Notes: generated by a model from the sequence alone, not told the origin. A stretch of 26,465 bases of DNA from Acidobacteria bacterium UBA7540 (GCA_002478145.1 DLMI01000170.1:95754-122218), one strand, 5' to 3'. Positions 5,965 through 15,980 are shown, numbered from the stretch's first letter. Numbers and translations are program-made.

Positions 5965-8900
5965 TGCCCTGCACCTCCTCCTACACTTTCAGCGAACCAG
6001 GCTCGCGACCCCCTCACCCGGCCCGCCCCGGCTGAAGAAAGCGCCGGCGGCGGGCCACCCTCTCCCCCAAGGGGGAGACGGCTAGCCTCTCCTTTGAGCG
6101 GTACAAGGCGTGGCCTGACCAGACCGTTCTGCTCGAGATGCTCGGTGATCACCGGCCGTCGTTCTCGGTCGGCCTGCTCGAGCTTCATTTGGGCCTGCAC
6201 TTGTTCGAGTTCATGGGTTGCCTGTGAGCGAAGGGAATCGTCCGTGGGGAGCGCGGAGGCCACCTTCCAGAGTTGCGCAGCTTCGCGGAGCCGCGCGAGC
6301 TTCTGGAAGGCGCCAGCCATTTGGGCGGCAATCGCCGATTTTTGGCTGGCGCTCAAGTCCTGACCGGCAAGAAATGATTTCCACATGTAGCTGCGATATC
6401 CGGGCTGCTCCATTTCTTCTTCAGGGGCCTCGCCCTCCGGCGATTCGGGTGGTGGACTTGCCATGATGCTCCAATCCACCAGTGGCGTTATGGCTGAAAC
6501 CGCGAGCTCATTCTGGTTGGCCGCAGCCGCCGCCTGAGCGAGCAGAATGCGCGGCGATACGTTCTTGGGATTGGCGGCGGCAGGCGGCGACGCCCCGAAA
6601 CGCTGCGGGAAGTCCTCGGGACGAAGGGCGATCGCATCGAGCAGGAGGCGGATTTTGGTTGCCGCATCGGCGGCTTCCCTGGCGGCTCGCAGGCGGGCAT
6701 AGAAAAAGCCCGGCGACTCAGCGCCAGCCACTGGTCCGCCTCGAATCAACCATTCGAGCTCGGCGCTGCCCAGGCTTGGCGCAGCAGCCTTGAGGGCCAC
6801 AAGGGATTCGGCGCCCGCGGCACGCTTCGCATAGTTGGCGTTCGGGGAGGACGCCACAGAGATGAGCAATTGGATGGCGTCGTTCCGTTGCGTATTTGCA
6901 GCCGCCTCCGCCTGGGCGAGTTTCAGGCGGGCGTCGTCATCCCAGGGAACAGCCTTCACGCGCTGGGCGTAAAACTCCGTTGCTTCTGCGGGGTGTGCCA
7001 TCTTCACGAGCAGGTCCCCGGCAGCCGCCAGGTTTTCAAAAGGCTGACCTGCCACGCGATTCATGCGCCGCAGCAGCGCCACGGCCTGCGCGAGATCGCC
7101 CTGTTGCAGTCGAACTTCTGCAAGCCCCAGGAAATTTGCGGGAGCGAAATCGTGTTCATCGATTTGGCGCGTGTAAACGTATTCGAGGAGCCGGCGGGCA
7201 TTGGCCGGATCTTTTTCCTCCAGAATGACCGCGGCAGTACGCAGGACTTCGAGTGTAGGAGCCTTCTCGGGAGCTTGTTGAAACTGCTGGAGGAGCTGAT
7301 CGAGTTCGTTCGACTGGGCCGCCAGGCGAAGCATGACGGAGGCGATTCCAGGCTGCTGCGGGTCACGGAAATCCTCCGGGAGATTGTTGAAAGCGGTCTG
7401 TGCGTCCGCAACCCGGCGATTGTCCAGCAGGAAATTGATCCAACGAAGCTGCCAGTCGTGCAAGGTCTCGAGCGCGGTGGAGTGCTCTGCGCCGAAGGTC
7501 TTAGTCACTTGATCTTGCGCCAGGTCAAGGATCTTCTGATAGAGAGGCGCCTTGTGGCCTGCGGGAAACCACGGGGCGGAGACAAGCTCCGAGAGGAAAG
7601 CGATGGGGGATGGGGCGGCGCGAGAAAGGTCTACTAGCCAATCCGCCCCCTGCGCGGGATCTCCCGCCGCAGCCAGCACGCCCCGTAGGATGGGAGCGGC
7701 GCGGTAGCTGCCGTTGCGGCGGACGTAGGTCCGGACGACGCGGTCGGCGTCGTCACGCAACTGTGGGAGCAGCTTGCGTTCGCCGATATTTTCGAGTGTG
7801 CTGCGAAGATTCGTCCAAAAAGTGGGCGGAACCTTGCTGTTGTCTTCTTGGGCATGGAAGGCCGCGAGCGCCAACGACCATTCCTTGACGGCGCTATCCT
7901 GCTTGCCCTGCTGCCAAAGGATCTGCGCCCTGCGGTCGTGGGCATCGGCGCGCCTGGAATTCAGTTCCAACGCGTGCGCGAAATCCTCCAGGGCGTTCTC
8001 GAGCTGGCCCGCGTCACGGTAATAATCGGCGAGCGTAAAGTAGACATCCGAACTCGCTGGAGTCCCTTCCAGCATGGCCGGCAGGTAATCCTCGGGGTTG
8101 CCCAAGTGCGTAGCCGAAAGATACTCCCCGTATCGCGAGCCGTAATAAAACCAAATATCGCCGGCCAGCATTTCGTCTCGGTTCCCCGGCTTCGCGACGC
8201 GGTCGCCAATCGTTCGCGTATCGAGAGCTTGCTGATAGGCAGAGTTCACGACGGGTGAGGGCTCGGAATAATAGAGGCCCACCAGGCCCGTGTAGGCACG
8301 CGTCCAAACGGGCGGCAGGCCGCTCCCGCGCCCGGCAACGGCCCGGAGGGCCAGATCAACCTTTCCCGTCGCGAGCGCCGAGGTTGCTGCTGCGTCGCGC
8401 ACTGGATTTCCGCGCGCTCCTCCCGCGATGGTTACGAGCTGCTCAGGTGAAGTCCTCGACACCAGCTCGAGGTAGCGGAAGAGATGCTGACCAAGCAATC
8501 CCTCCCCATCGAAGGCCTCCTCAAGCACTCGTAGTTCCGCCGCAGCGTTTCCTGCCGAACCGTAGCTGTCCGCAGCCCTTTGGAGGATGTAGTCTTTGCC
8601 CGGCCTCTGAGGGAATACGTTCCAGTAGGCTTCGAGCTGCGCTCCGAGTTCGTTGAAGCGCATGCGCTGCTTTTGCAACACACCCAGGCGCGTTTCCATG
8701 CTTTGGGCCTGGCGCGAGCCGGGGCTGGCCATCATCACCTCGTACCTCCACCGTGCCTCGAGGTCCGTCAGGCCTGCGTATTGCGCCAAGGGGATGAGCG
8801 TCTCGATGAAATCGTTCGTTTCCATCCCTTCCTTCTCTTTGAGAAGGAAGTTGGCGAAGGCGCTGTTTTCTTCAGGCGTGTAATATTCCTTCACCGCGCC

Positions 8901-11900
8901 GCCCATGGCGGAGAGGAAGGGATTTAGATTGGGTTGGACTTGCGCGTCCCGCGCCGCCTTCGAGGCCTCTCTGAGGCGCGCGTAGGCCGTGCTGTAATCG
9001 CGCAGGCGCGTCAGGAGCGTCACGTAGATGAGCGTGCCATTACCATCCGCGGGGTGGATCAACAGATCCTTGCCCGCGAGAGCTACGCCGCGCTCCGCGA
9101 ATTGCCGGGCCTTTTCGAGCATATTCCAGCCTGCAAGGCGGTCCGCGGCGGCGAAGTACATCTCGGGTTTTTCCGGCCGACCTTCCACTAAGGCCTTCTT
9201 CAGCGCCACGACTGCCGCATCGGTTTGGCCCTGACGCGCATGCAGCTCCGCGACCTTCTCCATCCATGCTGGATTCTCGTAAGCCAACTCGTAGAGGCGC
9301 GAGTAGCTCTTCAGCGCGTCGTCGAAGCGCATCAAGCGCTCTTCCAGGTTAGCCTGCGCCGTCAGCAAGTCTGTGCGGTCGGGCCGGACGCCGCGCGCTC
9401 TCACGTACGAGGCGATTGCCCCGGAATAGTCCTCGAAATAAGTCTCGATTCGTGCCAGCACCATGGGCCAGCGGAAGTCCTTGGGCGAATCGGCAGTGGC
9501 CTTGGTGTAGTAGTCGAGCAGTTGCTTGCGCCGGCCGTTACGGTCGGCGAAGGCTGCGGCCTCCTGGGCCAGCCCTTCGTCCTCCGCATACTTGTTGAGG
9601 ATTTCGATGTACTGGTCGACCGCCCCGGCCGAATCTTTCAGTCGTGTGAGCGCCGGAATGAGGCCGCGGCGAAGTGCTGCGATGCGAGTCGTCTTCTCAT
9701 CGGCAGGCAGATTGGAGTCGCTGAAGTCGTGGATCCTGGCAAGGTAAAAGCCGCGCAGAGATTTGTCGTCGCCTTCGCGAGCGTAGGTGTCCGCCACCGC
9801 CGCCAGGTATTCGGCGTTGTAGGGCTGATTCTGGAGCAGCGGCGTGAGTAATTCGCGGGCGCGCGCGTATTCCTTGGCTTCGGTCGCCTTGCGCGCCGCC
9901 TCGAAGGTGAACTGCTCGCCGAGGGCGGGGTAGGCGGACTTGGCCGCCTTCAGCAGAGTGTCGATGGCGGGGTCCCACATCTTGTTACGCCAGTAGAAAT
10001 CGACGGTGGAACGCACCACGCCGAGGAGCAGCGGGTTCTCGCTATAGAGGCTCTCCATCAGCGTGCGAGCTTGCTCCATCTGATTTTTCGACTCATAGAA
10101 GCGAGCCAGTTGCAGGCGGAGCTGCAGCTTCTCCACCGGGTCGGTCATGAACGCGATCTGCCGCTCGAGGGTGAGGATGCGAACGTTGTCGAAGCCGTAG
10201 CGGTCCGCCAGCGGCTGGATTTGTGCAAGAAGTTCCAGCGAAGAAGTGTCCTGCGCCAGATGGGTGAGAAAGCTGTCGAGATCGGCGCGGCGGTTGAGCG
10301 CCTCCAGCACGGCAATGCGCAGGGAGACAGCATTCCAATCCGGGTTGGCGCGGCTCGCGGCCTTCTGAGTCGCCTGGTCGATGGCCCCGCGCAAGCTCGA
10401 ACGCTTGACCAGTCGCAACAGGCGGTTGCGAGCGGCGGAGTCCTCCGCGGAAGCCAGCCCACCCTTCAGGTATTCATCGACCGCCCGGGGAAAGTCCCGC
10501 CGGCCTTCGTAAACGGCTCCCGCCTCGTAGGCGAACAGGGCGGGATTCGAGAATTTCTTGCGCGCGTCATTGATCACTCGCAACGTGTCGCCGAACAGGA
10601 AGTAGTCCCAGAAGACCGCCGCTGATTCCAGGAAAGCATCGGGGTTGCCGGGCTCGAGTTCCGGCACGCGGTTCCAATACGGACGTGCTTTGGCGAACAT
10701 CTCGCGGTCGGCGTAGATGTCGCCGATGCGGATGAGAATTTCGCGGTCCCCGGGACTGGACTTCGACAGCGCGTCTTCGATACCCGCAGCTACCTCCGTG
10801 TATTGAGGATTGAAGGGCGCAAGCGACCGGAAGACAGAGGAGGCGCGCCGGCCCATCTCCTGGTCCGCTGGATAGACCTCCGCGAGTGCCTTGATCACGG
10901 GTGCGGCGTCTTCAAAGTGCGAGCGCCACAGCTCCGCTTCGGCGATGAACTGTGCGGCGGCGGGATTGGCCTGAGTAAGCTCGTTCCATTTTCCCCCACC
11001 GGCCTGGGGATTCGCGGCGCGCACCGCCTGAAGCTCGGAATCGAGGCGGCCTTTGCTGGACAAATAAGCAAAGTACTCGGAGCGCAGGTTGTCGTCATAA
11101 AACCAGTTTTGCCGGATGAGGGCTTCCCAAGCCTGGGGGTTGTTGGTCGGCTTGGAGCGGAAGGCTTCCAGCAGGTTCCGCACGAACGTGAGATTGTGAG
11201 GAAACCGCTGGCGGGCATAAAGGTTCAACTGCACATACATCTGGGGCATGACCGGTTCGCTCCACCTAACCGACCGGAAGTATTCCTCAAGCTCCGTGCC
11301 GGAAAAGGTCTGGATCACCTGTCGGGTCAGTTCTTCGAATTGCTGGTTCTGCTTTCGGCGCAAATACCAGCGGGCCAGCTTTTGGTACCAGGAGCGCTCA
11401 GGAAACTGCTGGATGGCCTTTTTGTAAACGGCCTCAATGCGCTCGTCCATGCGGTTCTGCGCGAGGAAAGTGGCCAGCCGCTCGTAGAGGCCGGGATCGT
11501 TGGGATTGTGATCCATCTCGCGCCGGAAGAGATCAAGTACCTCAAGCGGTCTCTCGAGGGTGACCAGACGCGAAATGTACCGTTCGAGCACCTGAGAGTA
11601 CTCCGCAGAACGTGCCTGACCCGCTCCCCCCTGTGTCGTCTGACCCCTGCTGGCATCGAGCCGGCGGCGCATGCGCTGGCGAGCCAATCTTTCCAGGCTG
11701 CGACCCGCGACAGGAGACTGGCTCGGGGAGGGGGATTGTTCATCAGTGTCAGCCTGTTCGTTTTCGAGTTCCCTCTGGCGCCAAGGCGGTTGCGCCACTG
11801 AAACATCCGATCGGGCGCCCTCGCCCAGCGGGACGTGATCGGCGCGCGCGGCCAGCTCGTTGAGAAGCTGGTCGTAGAGCGCGAGTTCCTCCTTCACCCT

Positions 11901-13460
11901 GTTTTTGCGGGCAAAACAATCGGCCATCAACATGGCCACATGGACGCGCTGGGGCGCCTTGGGGAAGGAATCAAGGAACCGGCGGCCCCCGCGCAGGATG
12001 GCGTCGTCGACCGCATAGACAGCATAAACATCCAGCAGCCTGGCGTGGAGTTCGCTGCGCTCCCCCGACTTCGGGAAGCGCTCATCGAACAGCGCGATCA
12101 AGTCCGCGGCCCGCGCGCGATGGAAATATGCGACGGCGGTCCCCTCCGCCTGAGAGTATTGAAAGGCGGGCGACTGGGAGTTGAGCAGCAGGGAGACGAT
12201 CCCATTCACGAAGCCTGGGTAGGGATCCATGGCGCCGATGTCGCGGAGGAAAGAAATTGAGTTGCTGCCGAAGCCGATTGGCTGTTCGGGGGCGGCCAAG
12301 AGAAGATTCGCGATTCCGGCCAGAGCTTTCTCCTGAAGCGCCGGCTCCACGCCCGGCAGGCTGTAGAGGGCGTAATAGCCGCGCGCCGCGTCGTTATACG
12401 CGTGGATGTCATCGAAGAGGCGGGAGAGCGTCCAGAGTTGGTCACCTTTCCAGGGAGCGTTCGTCTTCTCCATGCGCCGCCGATACTCGACCAGTGCGCG
12501 CTGTGCCTCGCCGAGATTGCCCTGTTGATGGTAGTAATAGAACAAGCGCGCGGCGGCGGTCACGTCGCTCGGCTCGGCTGTGGCGGCAGCGCGGGCGCGA
12601 CTGAGGAATTCGCGCAAGCGGTGGGTTTCCTTGAGCAGATTGAAATAGTCCTGGACGAGCTCGGGCGGCCAGAGCGGCTGAAAACTGCGGTCGTAGAGGG
12701 CCAGCGCCTCATCCGTGGAGCCGCGCTTGTAGGCCAGGGTGGCGCGGGCTTCGATGGGAAACACCTTGTCTCGCGGAAACCCCTTCTCGTACCGGCTAAT
12801 GAGCCGCTCCGCCTCTGAGAATTTCTTCTCTGCGATAAGGAAATCAAAGAAGCGGGAATAGGTTGCCGCGTTCTTCGGATAGCGCGCCAGCCAGGCGTTG
12901 TATTGCTCGATGGAAAGCGTGTCGGGCAAAGCTTGCACGCGGATCACCTGGAAGATGCGCTCGAACGTTTGCCAGGCCCGCTGCTGATTGGAAGCCAGCA
13001 GTTTATCCGCGGGCGAAGAAGGCCCCTGCGCCGCGGCGGCCAGCGCCTTGATCTCGTCCAGCGGGCGCAGGCGCCGGTGGTAGAAGTCGGCAAGCTGGAG
13101 TTGGCCATCGACCTTATCGGGGGCGAGTTGGGCATACCTTTGCCAGTCCGCCTCCGCGGCAGTGAAATCCAATTGCGCCTCGTCGGCGCGAGCGCGCATG
13201 CGGTAGAGTTCGGCGTCGTTGGGGGATTTCGAGACCAGGTCGTTCAAGGCGTTGCGCGCCTCGGCCGGCAGGCGGCGAACCATCACGGGACCGCCAAGCA
13301 GTGAAACAGTGCGGAAGAAGACCGCCTCAAAACGGCCGCTCCCTTCGAGGTTCTGTAACCATTCAACGAGGTTGCCACGCGCCGTTAGGCCGGCGATGAA
13401 TAGGCCGACGACCGGGAGGGCCATCAGAATTCGTGAACGGAGGCTACGGTAGGACTTCAA
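5961..13460 (-). CDS. Giant TPR-repeat protein (2499 aa), membrane-anchored or exported
   Basis: A very long helical-repeat protein. TPR-type helix pairs recur over nearly the whole length (for example PNDAELYRMRARADEAQLDF near residue 80, NPDAFLESAAVFWDYFL, and ALEDFAHALELNSRRADAHD), so it should form an extended superhelical scaffold that binds other proteins. The N-terminus has a basic stretch (KSYRSLRSR) and one hydrophobic segment (about 12-28), a signal anchor or signal peptide, so the repeats would lie in the periplasm. A Ser/Gln/Arg-rich, probably disordered linker interrupts the repeats at about 545-620. Residues about 2460-2487 are encoded by a dispersed repeat. The TTG start at 13460 lies inside the 3' end of the vWA gene and is supported by a perfect Shine-Dalgarno site; M13 would discard the basic n-region. 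The stop overlaps the next gene. Function is inferred only. Confidence 0.9.
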   Translation of the reverse strand: MKSYRSLRSRILMALPVVGLFIAGLTARGNLVEWLQNLEGSGRFEAVFFRTVSLLGGPVMVRRLPAEARNALNDLVSKSPNDAELYRMRARADEAQLDFTAAEADWQRYAQLAPDKVDGQLQLADFYHRRLRPLDEIKALAAAAQGPSSPADKLLASNQQRAWQTFERIFQVIRVQALPDTLSIEQYNAWLARYPKNAATYSRFFDFLIAEKKFSEAERLISRYEKGFPRDKVFPIEARATLAYKRGSTDEALALYDRSFQPLWPPELVQDYFNLLKETHRLREFLSRARAAATAEPSDVTAAARLFYYYHQQGNLGEAQRALVEYRRRMEKTNAPWKGDQLWTLSRLFDDIHAYNDAARGYYALYSLPGVEPALQEKALAGIANLLLAAPEQPIGFGSNSISFLRDIGAMDPYPGFVNGIVSLLLNSQSPAFQYSQAEGTAVAYFHRARAADLIALFDERFPKSGERSELHARLLDVYAVYAVDDAILRGGRRFLDSFPKAPQRVHVAMLMADCFARKNRVKEELALYDQLLNELAARADHVPLGEGARSDVSVAQPPWRQRELENEQADTDEQSPSPSQSPVAGRSLERLARQRMRRRLDASRGQTTQGGAGQARSAEYSQVLERYISRLVTLERPLEVLDLFRREMDHNPNDPGLYERLATFLAQNRMDERIEAVYKKAIQQFPERSWYQKLARWYLRRKQNQQFEELTRQVIQTFSGTELEEYFRSVRWSEPVMPQMYVQLNLYARQRFPHNLTFVRNLLEAFRSKPTNNPQAWEALIRQNWFYDDNLRSEYFAYLSSKGRLDSELQAVRAANPQAGGGKWNELTQANPAAAQFIAEAELWRSHFEDAAPVIKALAEVYPADQEMGRRASSVFRSLAPFNPQYTEVAAGIEDALSKSSPGDREILIRIGDIYADREMFAKARPYWNRVPELEPGNPDAFLESAAVFWDYFLFGDTLRVINDARKKFSNPALFAYEAGAVYEGRRDFPRAVDEYLKGGLASAEDSAARNRLLRLVKRSSLRGAIDQATQKAASRANPDWNAVSLRIAVLEALNRRADLDSFLTHLAQDTSSLELLAQIQPLADRYGFDNVRILTLERQIAFMTDPVEKLQLRLQLARFYESKNQMEQARTLMESLYSENPLLLGVVRSTVDFYWRNKMWDPAIDTLLKAAKSAYPALGEQFTFEAARKATEAKEYARARELLTPLLQNQPYNAEYLAAVADTYAREGDDKSLRGFYLARIHDFSDSNLPADEKTTRIAALRRGLIPALTRLKDSAGAVDQYIEILNKYAEDEGLAQEAAAFADRNGRRKQLLDYYTKATADSPKDFRWPMVLARIETYFEDYSGAIASYVRARGVRPDRTDLLTAQANLEERLMRFDDALKSYSRLYELAYENPAWMEKVAELHARQGQTDAAVVALKKALVEGRPEKPEMYFAAADRLAGWNMLEKARQFAERGVALAGKDLLIHPADGNGTLIYVTLLTRLRDYSTAYARLREASKAARDAQVQPNLNPFLSAMGGAVKEYYTPEENSAFANFLLKEKEGMETNDFIETLIPLAQYAGLTDLEARWRYEVMMASPGSRQAQSMETRLGVLQKQRMRFNELGAQLEAYWNVFPQRPGKDYILQRAADSYGSAGNAAAELRVLEEAFDGEGLLGQHLFRYLELVSRTSPEQLVTIAGGARGNPVRDAAATSALATGKVDLALRAVAGRGSGLPPVWTRAYTGLVGLYYSEPSPVVNSAYQQALDTRTIGDRVAKPGNRDEMLAGDIWFYYGSRYGEYLSATHLGNPEDYLPAMLEGTPASSDVYFTLADYYRDAGQLENALEDFAHALELNSRRADAHDRRAQILWQQGKQDSAVKEWSLALAAFHAQEDNSKVPPTFWTNLRSTLENIGERKLLPQLRDDADRVVRTYVRRNGSYRAAPILRGVLAAAGDPAQGADWLVDLSRAAPSPIAFLSELVSAPWFPAGHKAPLYQKILDLAQDQVTKTFGAEHSTALETLHDWQLRWINFLLDNRRVADAQTAFNNLPEDFRDPQQPGIASVMLRLAAQSNELDQLLQQFQQAPEKAPTLEVLRTAAVILEEKDPANARRLLEYVYTRQIDEHDFAPANFLGLAEVRLQQGDLAQAVALLRRMNRVAGQPFENLAAAGDLLVKMAHPAEATEFYAQRVKAVPWDDDARLKLAQAEAAANTQRNDAIQLLISVASSPNANYAKRAAGAESLVALKAAAPSLGSAELEWLIRGGPVAGAESPGFFYARLRAAREAADAATKIRLLLDAIALRPEDFPQRFGASPPAAANPKNVSPRILLAQAAAAANQNELAVSAITPLVDWSIMASPPPESPEGEAPEEEMEQPGYRSYMWKSFLAGQDLSASQKSAIAAQMAGAFQKLARLREAAQLWKVASALPTDDSLRSQATHELEQVQAQMKLEQADRERRPVITEHLEQNGLVRPRLVPLKGEASRLPLGGEGGPPPALSSAGAGRVRGSRAWFAESVGGGAGQ
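5999..6083. repeat. 85-bp dispersed palindromic repeat, copy A (inside TPR coding sequence)
   Basis: Identical to 15886-15970 at 82 of 85 positions (differences at 6041, 6064 and 6079). It contains GGCCCGCC/GGCGGGCC arms and a TCTCCCCC-AA-GGGGGAGA hairpin. In the minus-strand frame it encodes LPLGGEGGPPPALSSAGAG and following residues near the C-terminus of the TPR protein, a peptide typical of repeats of this class when read as protein. Similar GGGGGAGAGGG-type repeats are common in many bacterial genomes. Confidence 0.9.
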
Positions 13461-15834
13461 TGGTCACCTCCTGGCTGCCGATGTTGTGGGCAATATCTTC
13501 CGCCGTCACCGTCAGCGTGTAGGGGCCGGCGGGGAGGTCCGCCGGGACGAGCAGATTGCCGGTGTTTGCGCCTGCGTCCTGGTTCCAGGTCAGATAAGCG
13601 GGTTCGGCTCCGTACATCCGCGCGAGCACGGTGCGCGTCCGCGCCGAAGCGCTCACGCGCAAGGGAATGGACTCGCCCCGCCGGAATTGTTTCTTGTCGA
13701 GGCGAACCCGCACTACCGGCGGCTGCGTCACCATGACGAAAGTCTTCGACTCGCGATAGACGTGTCCTTCGCGGTCGCGCAGAATAAGGCGGACCACATA
13801 TGTCCCATCGGTCATGTCCTGGGGAGCAAGGAAGCGGGTTTGCCAGATGTCCTCGCCCGGCAGGTAACGCAGACTTTTAATCAGGCCAAAGGGGAAGAGC
13901 GCCACGACGGAAGTGATGGAGGGGTCTGTCTTCACGCGAATGACCGGATCGCCGGGCCGAATAACGCGCGGGCGCAGCAGGGCGCGCGGCGCAGCTAAGA
14001 ACGAAGTGTAGGGCGTGACGAACTTGTACTTGCGCGCCAGACGGATGATTTCATCCACGGAAGCGCGGTCCTCACCCTCGCGCTCGATCTTCGCCAGCAG
14101 CGCATCGACGCGAGCCTTAGCCCAGGTGCGCGGCAGGTCCGGGTGCTCCAGGTTCTCCTCAGGGAGTGGCACGCTCGAATGCATCTTCGTGGCTGCGCCT
14201 TCGCGGATGGCCTGAACGTCAAACTGTGCGGCCGGCACCGGCTTCTTGTATTGCCCGACCCAGGCGGCAACGGAGCCGGGGAAGACTGTGTCATCGAGCG
14301 GATAAACAAGGTCGAAGTTCGCCGCTGGCGTAGAGGAGAGTTTGAGTCGCGAGAGGGGATCGCGCCCAATCTTGCCGATGAATGCATTCAGCTTGAAATC
14401 CATCGGCTCCGTCGACCGGACCCATTTCATCAGGCCACGGTTCTGGCCGAGCAGGCGGAGAAGAACTTGGTTCGCGTCATCGCCCACGCCGAAGGTGTAA
14501 GTTCGGGGGCGTGAGGCCTCGGGCAGGGACTTCCACTCTCGGGAATACCAGGCGGCCAGCCGGCCCGTGCCGATGAGGCCGCGCGTGGCGCCTCCATCGC
14601 TCAGAAGGACGATGTAACTCTCACCCGTAGAGCTTTTTGCCTGCGTGAGCGCGGCATCCAGCGCCTGCTGAAGATTGGTTCCACCGCGCAATCCGCTTGC
14701 CCGCACAAATTCTAGAGCCCGCTCCACCGTGGGCTTGTCCGCAATCAGGGGCTGCTTTTCAAACCAGCTCAGCTCCGTATTGAAGAGGAGTAGATTGAAG
14801 CGGTCGGCGGGCCGCAGCGAGCGGAGCAGTGTTTCCATGGCCAGGTAGCTGCGCTCCAGCTTTTCCCATTGCATGGAGAGCGAGGTGTCGAACAGTACCA
14901 GGATAGTTCGTGGCGGCCCGGCTGAAGTTGCGTCGCCAGCGGCGGGCGCATGGCCGTGAGAGGCGAACAATGCCGAGGCCTGGAAAAACCCCGGCTCGCT
15001 GGTATTAGGCGGAGGAGGCGCCGTATCCGCGGCATCGGGCTGGCGAGGGCGCGGGTTGCGATAGGTCAGGACCTCGACCGAATCGGCCTTGGCCTCGTCA
15101 AATGCGTACCGCACGGCAAAGTCTTCCTTGAACAGAGCGTTGCTGGCTTCGAGCGTTGCCTTCACCAGGTTGGGTCCGCGTTCCGTGATTTTCAGCGGAA
15201 AGGTCTGGCCAATCACCTGGAAGTCCCGAATAGCGTGCTGAGTGTGCAGCTCAAAGTGGATGTCGAGGTGAGCCGCTGCTTGAGCCTGGTAGGCATCCGG
15301 GTGCAAAGGCACGGCGAAGAACGATTGCAGGTTTTCAACCGGAAGGGTCTCGTGATACTCGATCTCGAGGCGTTTCGTGCCGAAGGCCGGAATGGGAACG
15401 ATGTGCGCGCTGAACACTTGACTGCGCCGCGCCTCCTCCGCGCCGCGCTCGCCCATCTGTAATAGGCCGGGATCGATCGACTGCCATTTCAGCGCGTTAT
15501 AAATCTCTTCGGCGCGCTTCCGCTCCAGGATGACGCCGGGAATGCGCGTAACGCCGTCCCACACGGCAAAGTCGGAGATCGTCGCGCAGCTGGGCAAGGC
15601 AAAAATGTAATTGCCTTCCAGGACGCCGTCCTGATGGCTGCCGTAGATCTGCTGGATGAAGACGCGCGCATCGCCGTTGTCGATGTAGACGGTTATGCGC
15701 ATCTCCTCCAGCGATAGGATTGAAGGGTCTGGCCGTTCCTGCCCGGTGGGAATGATGACGCCGGCATCGCCAAAACCCCAGGAGGCGGTGGATAGGAGAA
15801 CGAGAAGGATCAGTAAGCGGTGGGTGGGCTTCAT
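13444..15834 (-). CDS. VIT-domain and von Willebrand factor A-domain protein
   Basis: Exported protein of the inter-alpha-trypsin-like family: VIT domain followed by a metal-dependent vWA adhesion or protein-binding domain. Seen in 796 aa: signal peptide (about 1-22), VIT region (about 35-170, with IYGSHQDGVLEGNYIFALP and the RKRAEEIYNAL segment), a Pro-rich linker (about 262-305), then vWA from about 308 with an intact MIDAS: D316-T-S318-L-S320, T386 in GGTNLQQAL and D413 in LLSDGG. The C-terminus (about 620-796) holds beta-sandwich-like segments ending in TVTAEDIAHNIGSQEVTIEV. GGAG lies 6 nt before the ATG. The TPR gene starts within its last codons. A vWA protein coupled to a TPR protein recalls the Bat proteins, but no MoxR ATPase is present here. 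Confidence 0.93.
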   Translation of the reverse strand: MKPTHRLLILLVLLSTASWGFGDAGVIIPTGQERPDPSILSLEEMRITVYIDNGDARVFIQQIYGSHQDGVLEGNYIFALPSCATISDFAVWDGVTRIPGVILERKRAEEIYNALKWQSIDPGLLQMGERGAEEARRSQVFSAHIVPIPAFGTKRLEIEYHETLPVENLQSFFAVPLHPDAYQAQAAAHLDIHFELHTQHAIRDFQVIGQTFPLKITERGPNLVKATLEASNALFKEDFAVRYAFDEAKADSVEVLTYRNPRPRQPDAADTAPPPPNTSEPGFFQASALFASHGHAPAAGDATSAGPPRTILVLFDTSLSMQWEKLERSYLAMETLLRSLRPADRFNLLLFNTELSWFEKQPLIADKPTVERALEFVRASGLRGGTNLQQALDAALTQAKSSTGESYIVLLSDGGATRGLIGTGRLAAWYSREWKSLPEASRPRTYTFGVGDDANQVLLRLLGQNRGLMKWVRSTEPMDFKLNAFIGKIGRDPLSRLKLSSTPAANFDLVYPLDDTVFPGSVAAWVGQYKKPVPAAQFDVQAIREGAATKMHSSVPLPEENLEHPDLPRTWAKARVDALLAKIEREGEDRASVDEIIRLARKYKFVTPYTSFLAAPRALLRPRVIRPGDPVIRVKTDPSITSVVALFPFGLIKSLRYLPGEDIWQTRFLAPQDMTDGTYVVRLILRDREGHVYRESKTFVMVTQPPVVRVRLDKKQFRRGESIPLRVSASARTRTVLARMYGAEPAYLTWNQDAGANTGNLLVPADLPAGPYTLTVTAEDIAHNIGSQEVTIEVLP
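13464..13472 (-). promoter_or_regulatory. Strong Shine-Dalgarno site deciding the TTG start of the TPR gene
   Basis: AGGAGGTGA, a nine-base match to the 16S anti-Shine-Dalgarno sequence, lies within the last codons of the VIT-vWA gene; the AGGAGG core is 6 nt before TTG (13460-13458). The strength of this site outweighs the weak TTG codon and ties translation of the giant protein to the vWA gene. Confidence 0.75.
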
Positions 15835-15885
15835 AGGTTACTCCGTCATGTGCGACGAAACACGGAGCTGCAAACGGACGGGCGG

Positions 15886-15970
15886 AGGCTCGCGACCCCC
15901 TCACCCGGCCCGCCCCGGCTGAAGAAAACGCCGGCGGCGGGCCACCCTCTTCCCCAAGGGGGAGAGGGCT
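15886..15970. repeat. 85-bp dispersed palindromic repeat, copy B (intergenic)
   Basis: Second copy of the repeat at 5999-6083, same orientation, 82/85 identical. It fills half of the 177-bp gap between the propeller gene and the VIT-vWA gene and could fold in the mRNA, influencing expression or stability between the two genes. Confidence 0.9.
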
Positions 15971-15980
15971 GGAGTTTCCA

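Noticed and set aside
10803..11801. 332-aa plus-strand open frame
   Set aside because: Antisense shadow inside the giant TPR gene, a common effect of GC-rich coding sequence; no domain or ribosome site.
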